Virus record (IMG/VR): IMGVR_UViG_3300010373_000073
Location: 1 to 43,328 of that record
DNA from: a virus
Strand: one strand, 5' to 3'
Length of the DNA: 43,328 nt
Part shown: positions 18,829-28,900 of the stretch, in pieces
How positions within the stretch are numbered: the first letter of the stretch is position 1
Layout: each line of letters begins with the position of its first letter
Position numbers and translations under genes: made by a program
The notes under the pieces: model-generated
The model's input: only the letters and a program-made list of their open reading frames with translations
The model's database searches: none
Told to the model about the DNA's origin: nothing

Positions 18829-21392
18829 TACGACTGCCTATCCACGATCCACGCCTGGCCGATGGCGCCGGCGAATCCGAACTGAAACGCTGCACCGCCG
18901 GTGCCACCACCACCGGGTGGGTTGCCTACGCCGCCGATCGCGTTGGTGCCGCCACCGAAATAGGTCTTGCTTGACGGCCCCGATGCTGGCCACACCTGGT
19001 TACCGGGCGACAAGCCCCACGACGTCAGGTTGTTGATGGCGTTGCCGGCCAGACCTCCGGCGGCGGTGAGGGTTTGGACGGTGCCCGATGCGTCGTGCCA
19101 GGAGAAGGTTGTCGCGGTTCCAGGGTTACCTGGCGTGAAGTAGGGACCGCCCGCGCCACCAGTTCCGATGGTGATGGTGATGGTGGCGCCGGCGGCGATA
19201 CCTGTTGGTCCGCTGGTGCCGACGGTCAATGTTGTTGCTGCCCAGCTGGCGCCGCAGCCGCCGGGGCCGTTACCGGCGCCTGTCTCACCTTCACCACCGC
19301 CGCCGCCGCCGACGATGACGAGATCGACATAGACGTCCCAGGATTGGATCGTGTAGGTGCTGTTGGTGGTGAAGGTGTTTGATTGCGGGACAAAGACGGG
19401 GCTTGGTGTGGCGGAGCTTTCAAATCCGACATAGGGCACGTTGGCGTTGGTGAAGGTGAGCCGGGAGAACGCTATGTTGCCGGTGCCGAGGCTGCCTGAG
19501 ACGGTCCCGGTGAAGGCAGCTTGATTCGCGGTCGGATGGTTGGGCATCGTCACCGCGGTGCCCGACGCCGTCTGCCCGTACAGGGTGATGACCGATCCGC
19601 TGCCGGTGGGCGGTGAGAACGCCAGCGCGAGCGTGTCGCCGAGTTTGCAGTTGGTGGCGAAAGCGGATGGCAAGATAAACGCTGGACTGCTGGACAATTC
19701 GGCCTGGAGCCCTGTTGTCTGGCCGAGGTAGTCGAGCACGCTATTGGTGAAGTCGACCTTGTAGACGTTGACCGAGAACCCGGTTGGGGATCCCGACGAG
19801 CTGGCGACAAACCCCACCGTGTTCGCTACCATCGCTTGCGAGAAACGCACGAACGTCACCAGAGGGGCCGAGCTGGTGTTCAGCGTCATCGGGATCATCT
19901 GCGGCTGGAACGTGATGTTGGACTGGGTGGTGTTGTCCATGCCGTAGGTGAGTGGCTTGGCGTTCTGGTAGTTCACCGTGTTCGCTGTGGTGTTCGATTG
20001 ATTGACGAACGTCCACAGCGGCGACGTGGAGTTGATGCCGATGTCGTTCATCAGCTGCGCAAGCCATGCCAGGCCGCCGGCGTCGGCGACGTCGCCGCCC
20101 AGCGCCGCGCCGAGCTGGTTGATCAGCGCGTCGAATGTGTCGACGAGGTTCTGTGAGCCGTCAGGCCCCTCGATGGACGTCGCCGTGTACTGGCCTGTGG
20201 TGGTGTTGATCCCGAACAGCGTCTGTACGATCTGTTGCAGCGTGGCCTGCTCGGCGAGCTCGATGCCGGTGGTGGTCGTGATGTAAGTGCTGTATGCCGA
20301 CTGCAGCTCGGTGATGTAGGTCGACCAGCTGGTGAAGTTTGTCGTCGCGGTCCAAACCGATTGCCAGAACGTCGTGAAGGCTGCGGCGTTGGCCTGCGCG
20401 TCGGTGTTCAGTTGGCCGGCGAGGGCTTCGAGGTTCGGCAGCCAGCCGCCGGTGACCAGCGTCGTGCAGGCGTTCCACCAGACGCTGCCTGTCAGCGCAT
20501 CGGCGGTGACGGCGATCTGAAACTGCACGAAGCCGACACCCGAAGTTGGCACCGTGTAGGCGCCGGCCAGCGAAGTCCACGTCGTCTGGCTTGCGCCCGG
20601 CGACGTGATCTCCTGAATCCCCACCGGGGTACCCGCGGTCTGCGGGCCCGTCGCCGTGGTGCCCGGGTAGGGCACGATCTGCAACTGGATCGGTGATGTG
20701 CCCGAGTTGATTGTTAGTCCGGACCACTGCACCACTGCAGCGACGTCGACGACCTGGCCGGCCTGGACCGGGAAGATCACACCCTGCACGGCCCAGAGTT
20801 GGCCGTTGGCCGTGATCTTCGGCGAGCCGCCCGACGTCACGCCGCTGACCGGATCGGTGTAGGTGACCGTTGAGTCCCACGCCACGCCGCCGCCGTTGTG
20901 GGACACGGTGCCGATCGAGTTGGCGTTCGGGAAGTTCGTGACCGGCTGCGGGCTGGCCGGCGTATTCGAGATACTCGGCGCGGAGATTTCGGCGTAGAGC
21001 GCGGCGCCGGTGCTGCTGCCGAAGAAGTCCTGTAGGAGCGCCAGAACCCAGTTCTGCGCCGTGGTGGCCGTATTGCTGGCATCGGTTGCGGTGCCCTGCG
21101 CGCCCTCGGCGGTGGCCAGCGCGTTCGACGCCGCGGTCTCGAGCTCGTTGGCCCATGTCTGCAAGCCTTCGAACGGTTTGACGCCGAAGATCTGAATGTT
21201 GGCGACCGCGAAGAGCACCTGGGCGAGGAGACCGTCGATCAGCGCAGTGCCGATCGCCTCCATCTGCGCCGCGGTGAACGGCGCGACGTTCCCGGCAGCC
21301 GGGGTCGAGGGGTTGTTGTGGATGAAGGCGAGCGCGTCGTCGAACGCCGAAAATGACTCGTCGTTGCCGTCGGGGAACGCCAGTGCCGACAT
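18828..21392 (-). CDS. Large minor tail protein with Gly-rich tip
   Basis: 854 residues. The N-terminal ~110 include helical NVAPFTAAQMEAIGTALIDG and an Ala/Thr coiled segment (ALATAEGAQGTATDASNTAT), as in mycobacteriophage minor tail proteins. Beta-sandwich regions follow, then a second linker. The end (~700-854) is a glycine-rich domain: DLVIVGGGGGGEGETGAG ... GTGGAGGPYF ... GGGGTGGAAF. Such Gly-rich C-terminal domains sit at the exposed tip and probably contact the receptor. It lies in the late tail-tip cluster. Confidence 0.8.
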   Translation of the reverse strand: MSALAFPDGNDESFSAFDDALAFIHNNPSTPAAGNVAPFTAAQMEAIGTALIDGLLAQVLFAVANIQIFGVKPFEGLQTWANELETAASNALATAEGAQGTATDASNTATTAQNWVLALLQDFFGSSTGAALYAEISAPSISNTPASPQPVTNFPNANSIGTVSHNGGGVAWDSTVTYTDPVSGVTSGGSPKITANGQLWAVQGVIFPVQAGQVVDVAAVVQWSGLTINSGTSPIQLQIVPYPGTTATGPQTAGTPVGIQEITSPGASQTTWTSLAGAYTVPTSGVGFVQFQIAVTADALTGSVWWNACTTLVTGGWLPNLEALAGQLNTDAQANAAAFTTFWQSVWTATTNFTSWSTYITELQSAYSTYITTTTGIELAEQATLQQIVQTLFGINTTTGQYTATSIEGPDGSQNLVDTFDALINQLGAALGGDVADAGGLAWLAQLMNDIGINSTSPLWTFVNQSNTTANTVNYQNAKPLTYGMDNTTQSNITFQPQMIPMTLNTSSAPLVTFVRFSQAMVANTVGFVASSSGSPTGFSVNVYKVDFTNSVLDYLGQTTGLQAELSSSPAFILPSAFATNCKLGDTLALAFSPPTGSGSVITLYGQTASGTAVTMPNHPTANQAAFTGTVSGSLGTGNIAFSRLTFTNANVPYVGFESSATPSPVFVPQSNTFTTNSTYTIQSWDVYVDLVIVGGGGGGEGETGAGNGPGGCGASWAATTLTVGTSGPTGIAAGATITITIGTGGAGGPYFTPGNPGTATTFSWHDASGTVQTLTAAGGLAGNAINNLTSWGLSPGNQVWPASGPSSKTYFGGGTNAIGGVGNPPGGGGTGGAAFQFGFAGAIGQAWIVDRQS

Positions 21393-21393
21393 C

Positions 21394-23142
21394 TCAGATC
21401 AAGGTGACCAAGGCGCACGCCCACGGCTGCGAGGCCGACGTGGTGGCGGTGAACTCGACGGCGCCCCCGCTGCCCGGCTCCGTCAGGATCGCCAGGTTGA
21501 GGTTCGCGGCGCCGGCGTTCTTGGCGTACACGGTCGTGGTGTTGGCGCTGGTGACCACGATTGGGGAGGTGCCGAGCGAAACCATTGCGCAGAACGCCAT
21601 TTGGCCGGCGTTGACGACCACCGCATCGGAGGTCAGCGACGTACCGGCGCCCCCGGTCGAGTAGACGAACGATGTTGTCGACCAGTTCTGGAACGAGACG
21701 ACGTTGGAGACGATGCCCGACACGGTGCCGCCGGTAACAGCTGGCGCGACGGTCTGCGGGCCAGCCGGTGGATCGGGCAGTCCGTAGAGCTGCACGTAGG
21801 TGTTGCCGATGGCCTGCGTGCCGCCGATCGCGGTCATTGGGGTGCTGCCGTAGTTGATGCCGCCGGTGAGCTGGAAGATGTTGCTGGACGACGCGACAGC
21901 TAGTGCGGCGATCGCGTAGTTGTCGTTCGCGCCGGCGGTGAAGGTCATTGACCCTGTGCCGGAGGCGACACTTAGGCCGGGGCCGGTGAGGTCGAGGGCA
22001 ACGTAGTTGGACGCGATGATGCCGACCGGCAGGACGCCGAGCCACCATGTCGTGCTCGAAGTCGAGTATTCATCGGTCGTTGATGCCTGCTGCTCGGCAT
22101 TGAGGTAGAACGTCGCGGCGGTGTTCGCTGGAATGGCACCCGAGTCGCCCTGTAGGAGCGTTGTGGATGCCGGGATCATGGTCGCGGTTGCGGGTCCGAC
22201 ACCGGCGACCGGGTTGGCGACGGCCCACTGGCTGCCGTTGAACGCCGTGGTCCCGTTGTTCTGCCGCGCGATCAGGCTCACCGCAGTGTTCGCGGTTCCA
22301 GTGATCGTGCTCTGCGCGAACATAACCGGCACCCACAGGTTCGGCTGCGGGGGAATGCTCAGCGGGGCCAGCGTGCGATCCTCGCCGCCGTTGGTGCCTG
22401 TATTCGAGATGTTGGGCACGTTGTAGACCGACGAGAACGGCATCGCCGCCCAGGCCGTCTGCGCCGGTGTATTTCCTTGCGCCGGCACGTAGGCGAGGGT
22501 GTAGCCCGCCGCCGGGGTGCCGGTGAGATCGGAGGCGCTCAGGATCTCCGTCTCGAAGGCCGGCCCCTGCTCGCCTTGCGGGAGTCCGATGGCCGCGGAG
22601 TATTCCACCGAGACACCTGGGCCGTTGGAGTTGAGCGGCGTCAGCTCGAACGTGGCCGGTTGGCCCGCGGCAAGGGTGCTGACGCTGCCGACCTCGATGG
22701 TCGGCGACAGGCCCGAATCGCCTTGGGCCAGCGGCGGCACGCTGACCCGAGCGCCGTTTGGCCCGAACACGCAGACGCCGGTCGATGTGGAGCCTGGCTG
22801 CGTGCCCGATGGCCACAACACCGGCCCGTAGTACATCGCCGAGCCCGCGGGGTAGCCATCAGGGCTGAATGTCCAAGTGCCGACAGCGGTTGTGGTCGCG
22901 GTGGCCTGCAGGTCGTAGTCGACGAGGATGATCGCGCCGGTCGCCGGAGCGGTGGCGAACGTCAGGACGCCGCTGGCCGGGGTGGTTTCGGTATAGGCCA
23001 CACCGTTCTCTTGACGTGCCGCATTGGCTGCCGTCGTCCCGACGAAAACCCGCGTGGTGCCGGCAGCGTAGGGGTTCGACAGCGTGAAAACCCTGTTGGT
23101 GCCGTTGACCGTGCCGCTCGGCACTTCGCCGTAGATGCTCAA
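21394..23142 (-). CDS. Minor tail protein
   Basis: 582 residues starting MSIYGEVPSGTVNGTNRVFT. Two beta modules occupy the first ~300 residues (the second with VSVPPLAQGDSGLSPTIEVG). The C-terminal ~200 (LYGLPDPPAGPQTVAPAVTG ... QPWACALVTLI) match, in order and style, the end of the 349-residue protein at 17555. It is 2 bp before the 854-residue gene. Probably a baseplate or tip protein; exact role unknown. Confidence 0.75.
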   Translation of the reverse strand: MSIYGEVPSGTVNGTNRVFTLSNPYAAGTTRVFVGTTAANAARQENGVAYTETTPASGVLTFATAPATGAIILVDYDLQATATTTAVGTWTFSPDGYPAGSAMYYGPVLWPSGTQPGSTSTGVCVFGPNGARVSVPPLAQGDSGLSPTIEVGSVSTLAAGQPATFELTPLNSNGPGVSVEYSAAIGLPQGEQGPAFETEILSASDLTGTPAAGYTLAYVPAQGNTPAQTAWAAMPFSSVYNVPNISNTGTNGGEDRTLAPLSIPPQPNLWVPVMFAQSTITGTANTAVSLIARQNNGTTAFNGSQWAVANPVAGVGPATATMIPASTTLLQGDSGAIPANTAATFYLNAEQQASTTDEYSTSSTTWWLGVLPVGIIASNYVALDLTGPGLSVASGTGSMTFTAGANDNYAIAALAVASSSNIFQLTGGINYGSTPMTAIGGTQAIGNTYVQLYGLPDPPAGPQTVAPAVTGGTVSGIVSNVVSFQNWSTTSFVYSTGGAGTSLTSDAVVVNAGQMAFCAMVSLGTSPIVVTSANTTTVYAKNAGAANLNLAILTEPGSGGAVEFTATTSASQPWACALVTLI

Positions 23143-23154
23143 TTCGATTGGCTC

Positions 23155-24867
23155 CTAACCGGTGCCGCCCGGCGGGGCGAGCAGAAGTAGGTTGACGTCC
23201 TCTTCGAGACCGACGAGGCGCCGCTGGAAGATCAGACCCGGTGGGTCTTCGCGCTGGCCGTCACCGACCTGCACGGTCACCTTCGCGAAACCGTCGTTGT
23301 TGTCGACGATCACGATGTCGTCGGTGTAGTCGGTGTAGACGATGCCGCGACGGATCAGCGATTGCTGTACGGCGGGCCAGATTTCGCGTCCGACCGCGAA
23401 GGGCTGGCCGTTGATGAAGCTGAATTGCGCTGATGGGTAACCGCGTATCGTCCAGAGCGCGTCGATCGCAGCGAACAGCATGTCGATGTCGTAGGTCGAC
23501 TGGGTGGGGAAGAATTTCTCCGGCGGCCCGTAGGGGCCCATCGCCTGCTGCACGGTGTAGGCGATAAACAGCTGAAATGCGAGGAACGTCCCGTCGAGGA
23601 TTCCATTCAGCAGATCGTCTGGAATCCCTGTCACACCAATCAAAATGGTGAGCATGTCGACGGCGTACTCCATTGTGGCGTTCAGCGCGGCTGAGAGCCA
23701 CGCAGGAGATTGACCACCCAGGGTCACCGACCAGGACTGCGCCATGTGGTGCGCGACCTTCGCCGAAATCAGGCCGTTGTCGTCGACGTCAGCGTTGAAG
23801 ATCACCCACGGCGGCGTGTAATTCACGCCGTAGGCCGGCGCGATCACAATGTCAGAGCCGGGCGGCACGTACGCCTGCACTGGCCCGATCACGTTCTCCC
23901 CGAGGATCGAGCCTTCGAGGTCGATGAATTCCTCGCCCAGGCCGTCACTCCACGAAGCGCTCGGACCCGATACTCCGCTGTAGTCGCGAACGTTGAAAAC
24001 GTAAGAGGCGACCTCGAAATCGGTGGTGAACGTCTCTCCGAGGACTTCGTAACTAATCTGCGGGTCACCGGGCAGCCACACGTCCACGCTGGCGTACCAG
24101 CCGTTGTCTTTGAGCTGCTGCTGCATCAATTTCCAGCAGGTGTCCATGCGGCCGTGAAAGAAAATCCAGTTGCTGGTGTCGTGGTTCGGATCCCACGGCG
24201 GCACGAACATCGGAACGTAGGACCATTCGAGGTTGGGCAAGTTCCAGCTGTCGAACCACGTTCGCCAGTCAAGGTCAAGGGAGACAACAGCATTGATGGT
24301 CTCGTACATGTTGGACTGCAACCGAAAGCTGTTTTCGGCGACCATCGCTTTGAAGCAGGTGATCCCGGGCCCGATGTAAATGGCGTCCGACGGCTGGATC
24401 GCCAGCGGCAGCTCGGGCTCGGGGTAGACCAAGATCCGGTCGAGCATGGTCAGCAGCCCGGCGATCTGGCAGTCGATCGTCTGCGTGCCGTCCTCGAGCA
24501 GGTTGTCCTCGGCCACCTCGATCCAGCCGGCCCAGCGAAGCGCGCCGAGCTGGTAGGTGAACGGCACCAGCGTTCCGGTGGAGCACGCCAGGGCGACCTC
24601 GGCGAGCGGATCGTCGCCCTTGAGCTTCATCGTCGCGGCCGGCAGTTTCAGCCGCGGGAACGAGACCTGCGTCTCGATGTAGGCGTTCGCGAAGCCCTTG
24701 GAGATCCAGAAGTTGCTGTAGAGCTGCACCACGCTGTCAGTGGGCGGCGTCTGCGCGAGCGCGGCGGCCTCCATCGCCGCACTGAATGCCGCGACGATGT
24801 CGGTGCCTTGGATGATGCTGGCCAGCGCCGGGTCCGCTTGTGGCGTCCCCGGTGTCGGGGTGGTCAC
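23155..24867 (-). CDS. Minor tail protein, Gp37-like
   Basis: 570 residues; GTG or ATG at 24867 overlaps the previous stop. It resembles the siphovirus Gp37-like minor tail family: an N-terminal domain with PRLKLPAATMKLKGDDPLAE and GWIEVAEDNLLEDGTQTIDC, a central WRTWFDSWNLPNLEWSYVPM region, and a C-terminal WPAVQQSLIRRGIVYTDYTD. These proteins form the tail-tip hub, comparable to Tal/gp27. Gene order after distal tail agrees. The family call is from memory. Confidence 0.75.
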   Translation of the reverse strand: MTTPTPGTPQADPALASIIQGTDIVAAFSAAMEAAALAQTPPTDSVVQLYSNFWISKGFANAYIETQVSFPRLKLPAATMKLKGDDPLAEVALACSTGTLVPFTYQLGALRWAGWIEVAEDNLLEDGTQTIDCQIAGLLTMLDRILVYPEPELPLAIQPSDAIYIGPGITCFKAMVAENSFRLQSNMYETINAVVSLDLDWRTWFDSWNLPNLEWSYVPMFVPPWDPNHDTSNWIFFHGRMDTCWKLMQQQLKDNGWYASVDVWLPGDPQISYEVLGETFTTDFEVASYVFNVRDYSGVSGPSASWSDGLGEEFIDLEGSILGENVIGPVQAYVPPGSDIVIAPAYGVNYTPPWVIFNADVDDNGLISAKVAHHMAQSWSVTLGGQSPAWLSAALNATMEYAVDMLTILIGVTGIPDDLLNGILDGTFLAFQLFIAYTVQQAMGPYGPPEKFFPTQSTYDIDMLFAAIDALWTIRGYPSAQFSFINGQPFAVGREIWPAVQQSLIRRGIVYTDYTDDIVIVDNNDGFAKVTVQVGDGQREDPPGLIFQRRLVGLEEDVNLLLLAPPGGTG

Positions 24868-25949
24868 CGGTCAGGCCACAACGCTTCAGGCCAGCGGCGC
24901 ATCGGGTCGACGCGCATGGCGATCTTGCTCGTCGAGCTGCCGCCCGTCTCGGTCACCGACACCGCGATCTGCGACAGACTTGCGAACTCTGGTTGCGCCA
25001 CACCGGGAATCGGGTTGCTGTAGCGGCCGGTCAGCAGCGACATCAGCGGCCCTTGCGGCGGCAAAATTCCGAAAAGCGATTCGAATTGCTGCAGCAGCGG
25101 CGGCACGTTGTTGTTCGTCACCCAGTTGATCAGCGACTTGATCGTCTGCTGCTCGACGCTCAGCGTCTGCGGGACGCCTGCGCTGATGTCGATCGCGTTG
25201 TTCAGCCGTGGCAGTAGCGGCATCACGACGACCTGACCTTCGAGCAGTGGCCCGAAGGTGATCATGTTCGTTGAGCCCGGCCCGTTGCTGAACTTGAAAA
25301 GGCCTGGGCCGTAGAACATTGCCGTGGGATACGCGTCTTCCTCGCCAATGTTGGCCAGTCGCAGAAATCCATTGCCACTACCCGAGCCGGGTGCAAACTC
25401 GTCAATCGACGGCACGCCCAGCCAGAACGATCCGTCGACGCGGGCGTTGTGGGTGAGCTTCGCTGTCTTAATAGTGCGCCAGTGCTGTTTCCACTGATCG
25501 CCCCACGTCTTTGCGAGCCGTGGCTTGCAATACCAGTACCCGCCGTCGAGCGTGATGTATTCCATCACACCGGTTTTCGTGGGATGCCAAGCGCCCATCC
25601 ACTCGCTGACAACGCGCGAGACGCCCCAGGCGGCATTTCCGTGTGCTTCAAGGTTGAGGTCGATCAGCATCACGTCGAACAGCGATCCGGTATAGGTGAC
25701 ACCGGGTTGCCGCGCGCTCTTGAGATCGATCAGTTTGAAATCTGGCGACATGCCGTGGATTCCGTCGGACAGCACCATGCCGTCTTGGATTCCCGGCCAC
25801 GGCTTGAGGGCGCCGTCGATGTAGAACGTCGAATTCTTGTCAGGGCTCGTGTACCAGATGTGCGCGCTGTCGCCGGTTAGAAGATCCTTAGCGGCTTGGG
25901 GCAGCACCGTGTTATTCGCCGTGGAAGAGATGATCGGGAAGATCGTCAT
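24864..25949 (-). CDS. Distal tail-like minor tail protein
   Basis: 361 residues, ATG 25949 overlapping the tape-measure stop (TGATG). Its place directly after the tape measure, and a beta-rich N-terminal domain (WYTSPDKNSTFYIDGALKPW; VTYTGSLFDVMLIDLNLEAH), are those of distal tail proteins that cap the tail tube. The middle has YGPGLFKFSNGPGSTNMITF and the C-terminus is a helical linker. No enzymatic motif. Confidence 0.75.
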   Translation of the reverse strand: MTIFPIISSTANNTVLPQAAKDLLTGDSAHIWYTSPDKNSTFYIDGALKPWPGIQDGMVLSDGIHGMSPDFKLIDLKSARQPGVTYTGSLFDVMLIDLNLEAHGNAAWGVSRVVSEWMGAWHPTKTGVMEYITLDGGYWYCKPRLAKTWGDQWKQHWRTIKTAKLTHNARVDGSFWLGVPSIDEFAPGSGSGNGFLRLANIGEEDAYPTAMFYGPGLFKFSNGPGSTNMITFGPLLEGQVVVMPLLPRLNNAIDISAGVPQTLSVEQQTIKSLINWVTNNNVPPLLQQFESLFGILPPQGPLMSLLTGRYSNPIPGVAQPEFASLSQIAVSVTETGGSSTSKIAMRVDPMRRWPEALWPDR

Positions 25950-28900
25950 CAGCCGCGGCCCGGGTTATTCGCGGGGACCTGCAGCCGGGTCATGTTGTAC
26001 TGCTGCTGGGTCTGCGCCATCTGGTACTTGAACTGGTCGACGTTGTTGGCTTGCACCGTCATTGGGCCATTCAGTTGCATGCCGACTTGGTCGCCGGTAT
26101 GCACGCTTTCGCCCTGGCCGCTGCCGATGCCTTGCTTCAGCGGGGCTTGGGTGTTGCCGGCGCTCTGCGGCGCAGCTGGTTTCGCGCCGGCGATACCGGA
26201 GAGCAGCCGGCCGGGCAGCGTGTTCCCGAAGTCCGACAGCGGGGAGTCGGACGGCAGGAACGTGGACAGCAAGCCTTGGACGCCGATGCCGGCCATCTGC
26301 CCGGCGTAGGCGATGGTGCGGTTCATCAGCTGCGAGGCGATCTGGACGGCGGCGCCGGAGCCGGGGGCGAACATGTCGGCGCCGGCGGCCGCGGCACCTT
26401 CGGCTGCGCCGAGCGCGCCGCCCTGGATGCCGAGGCCTTTGGACGATTGGGTGCTGGTGCCGCCGACGCCGCCGCCAGGCAGCTGCGGCTTGTCGTCGTC
26501 GGTTTTCCCTGACCCGGTGGGCGATTCGCCCTGCGGTGCCGCGGGCTTGGGCGCTGGCATCGGCGGCGGCGGTGTTGGAGCGACCGCGCCGACGTCGGTG
26601 ACCCCCGCGCCGCCGGTGCCGCCAGCGAAATGCTGTGCGTGGCGCCACGCCTCGGCCTGATCGACCGGCAGTACCTCTTCGCCGGGGGTCAGCCACGCCG
26701 GAATGGTGTCGGTGCCTTGCGGGCCGCCGCCAGTAGAGAACCCTGGTGCGTCGCTGAACAGCGACGCGACGCTGGGATCTGGGACGCCCGGCACGATGCG
26801 CGGCGTGAAGATCGGCTCGGGCGGTAGGACACGCTGCACGAAGCCGGGGTCGCCGGGGCCGCGCGGCAGCCCGGGATGCGCGGCCACCCATGCGTTGAGG
26901 TCGGCCATCGACGAGCCGCCCGGCCGGAATTGCGGGGTTTGAGCGAGGCCACCCGAAGGGGTGAAAGCGTCGGGGGATTGGACGCCCTCGTGCCAGTGCG
27001 CCTGCGGGTTGCCCCTGACGCCGGGGATGCCCCCGATACCTGGCAGCAGCACGTTCGACGTGCCCGGTGCGGCGCCGAACTTCGTCGGGTCGAACGACTG
27101 CCCGAGTGGGGCGCCTCGGCCGAACTTGGTTGGGTCAAACACCATGCCGCTCTTGGCCGGTGAGCCTGACGCTCCCGCTGCCGCGTCGTTGGCCCATGCC
27201 TGCGAGGCGAGCGCGCTCGGCGAGCCGCCGCCACTGCCTGCAGATCCACCGCCGCCTGCAGGACCGAACGCGCCCACGGCCATCGCGGGACCGCCGCCAC
27301 CGAAGTTCGGTGCGCCGCCACCGAACTGCGTACCGATGTCGCCGAGATCCGCATAGCCGCCGGGACTGCCGCCTCCCATGGCGGCGTTCATCATGGCGCC
27401 CTCGATAGGAGCGATCATCATGTCGCCGAGGAAGTCGACCACCCACTCGGCCAGACCGCCGAGCCCCTTGTTCAGCCCGAAGTTCGCTGGCAGCGGCGTC
27501 CCGAACTGCATGCCGCCCATGCCTCCGCCGCGGCCACCGCGGCCCGCGTGGAAGTCACCCTGCTGCGCCTTGGCCAACCGCGCGTTCGCCTCATCGAGCA
27601 GGACGTGTTCATGGCGCAACTGCTCTTCGAGCCGATCCTTCTCGGCCTGGGTCGCCGTGGATTTCATGTCCTTCTTGCGCTCTTCGAGATTCTTGATCTC
27701 TTCCTGAAGGTGCGTGACTTCCTCTTGCGCGTGCGCGACCTTCGCTGGATTAGCCGCCGTGTAGTAACCGGGCTGGCCGCCCGGGCCGGTACCCGGCGTG
27801 GCACCCGCCGGCATCCCGCCGCCGCCACCGAAACCGCCGAACATGCCACCCAGGCCACCCCCACCGAAGCCACCACCGCCGCCCCCCGGGCCATCGGGAT
27901 ACAGGCCCTCCACCGGCAGATACATGTGATTGGTGAACTCACTCGTCTCAGCACCGGCCGCGGAGCCGCCGAGCATGATGCCGCCGTGCTGGCCACCGGA
28001 TTCAAAGTGGGTGCCGTCGGGCAGTGTGGCGGCCATGTGTCCCCCGCCCGGACCGCCGTTGTACCAGCCGATGTTGAGCGCACCAGACTGGAAACCGGGC
28101 TGGAATCCTCGAGCAGCGAGCCATGACGCGGCGTTGCCGGTGTTCATCCGGCCGCTGCCGCCCACCGCGGCGTCGACGAGCAGAGACACCGCGCCCGAGC
28201 AATCCGTTGACCCCCACACGTAGCGGCCGCCGTTGAGTGCCTGCGCTTCGGCGTAGAGGCCCTCCGCGCCGCCGATCGCGCCGCCACCCTGACGGTGCAA
28301 CGCGTTACGGAAGGCGTGCACGGCACCGTGGCCACCCATCGCGTCCACGTCGTCGGCGGTCAGAACGTGCTCGCCGGCCGCGCCCCAGAACAGCGCCGAG
28401 TCCTTCCCTTTCGGGCCAGGCGCGTTCAGCGGGCCGCCCTCAGCGTGAGAGAAGTACTTGTCCCAGAGGCCGTAGCCGAGACCGCCTGCGGCGCCGATTC
28501 CAGCGCCCCACGGGCCGAACATGCTGCCAAGCGCCGCACCAGTGGCGACGTCGGTGCCGACGCCGATCACGTTCTGCGCGGTGCCGTGCGTGTTGTCCTC
28601 TGCCAGACCGCCAAGCACCTGAGCGCCCGCAGCGAGGCCACCGGCGCGACCGATTCGGCTCAGCGCCCCACTGAGCCGCGTCGCGCCAGCCTCAGCGCCT
28701 TCCTCGCCCGCGATGATGCCGCCCAGGCCCCGAGCGATGGGCGCCAGCACCGCCTCGGCGATATTGAGCGCCTTGAAGCCCAGCCACGCACCGCCCAGGA
28801 CGCCGAGCGCGTCGACGACCGCGTGCATGATGCCCGGGTGCTTGGCGAAGGTGTCACCGATACCCTTCGCGATGTTGGCGACATCGATAGCGACAGGGAT

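Noticed and set aside
20161-21156. A 331-residue Arg/Gly/His-rich ORF on the minus strand
   Set aside because: A shifted frame inside the 854-aa minor tail gene, with low-complexity composition.
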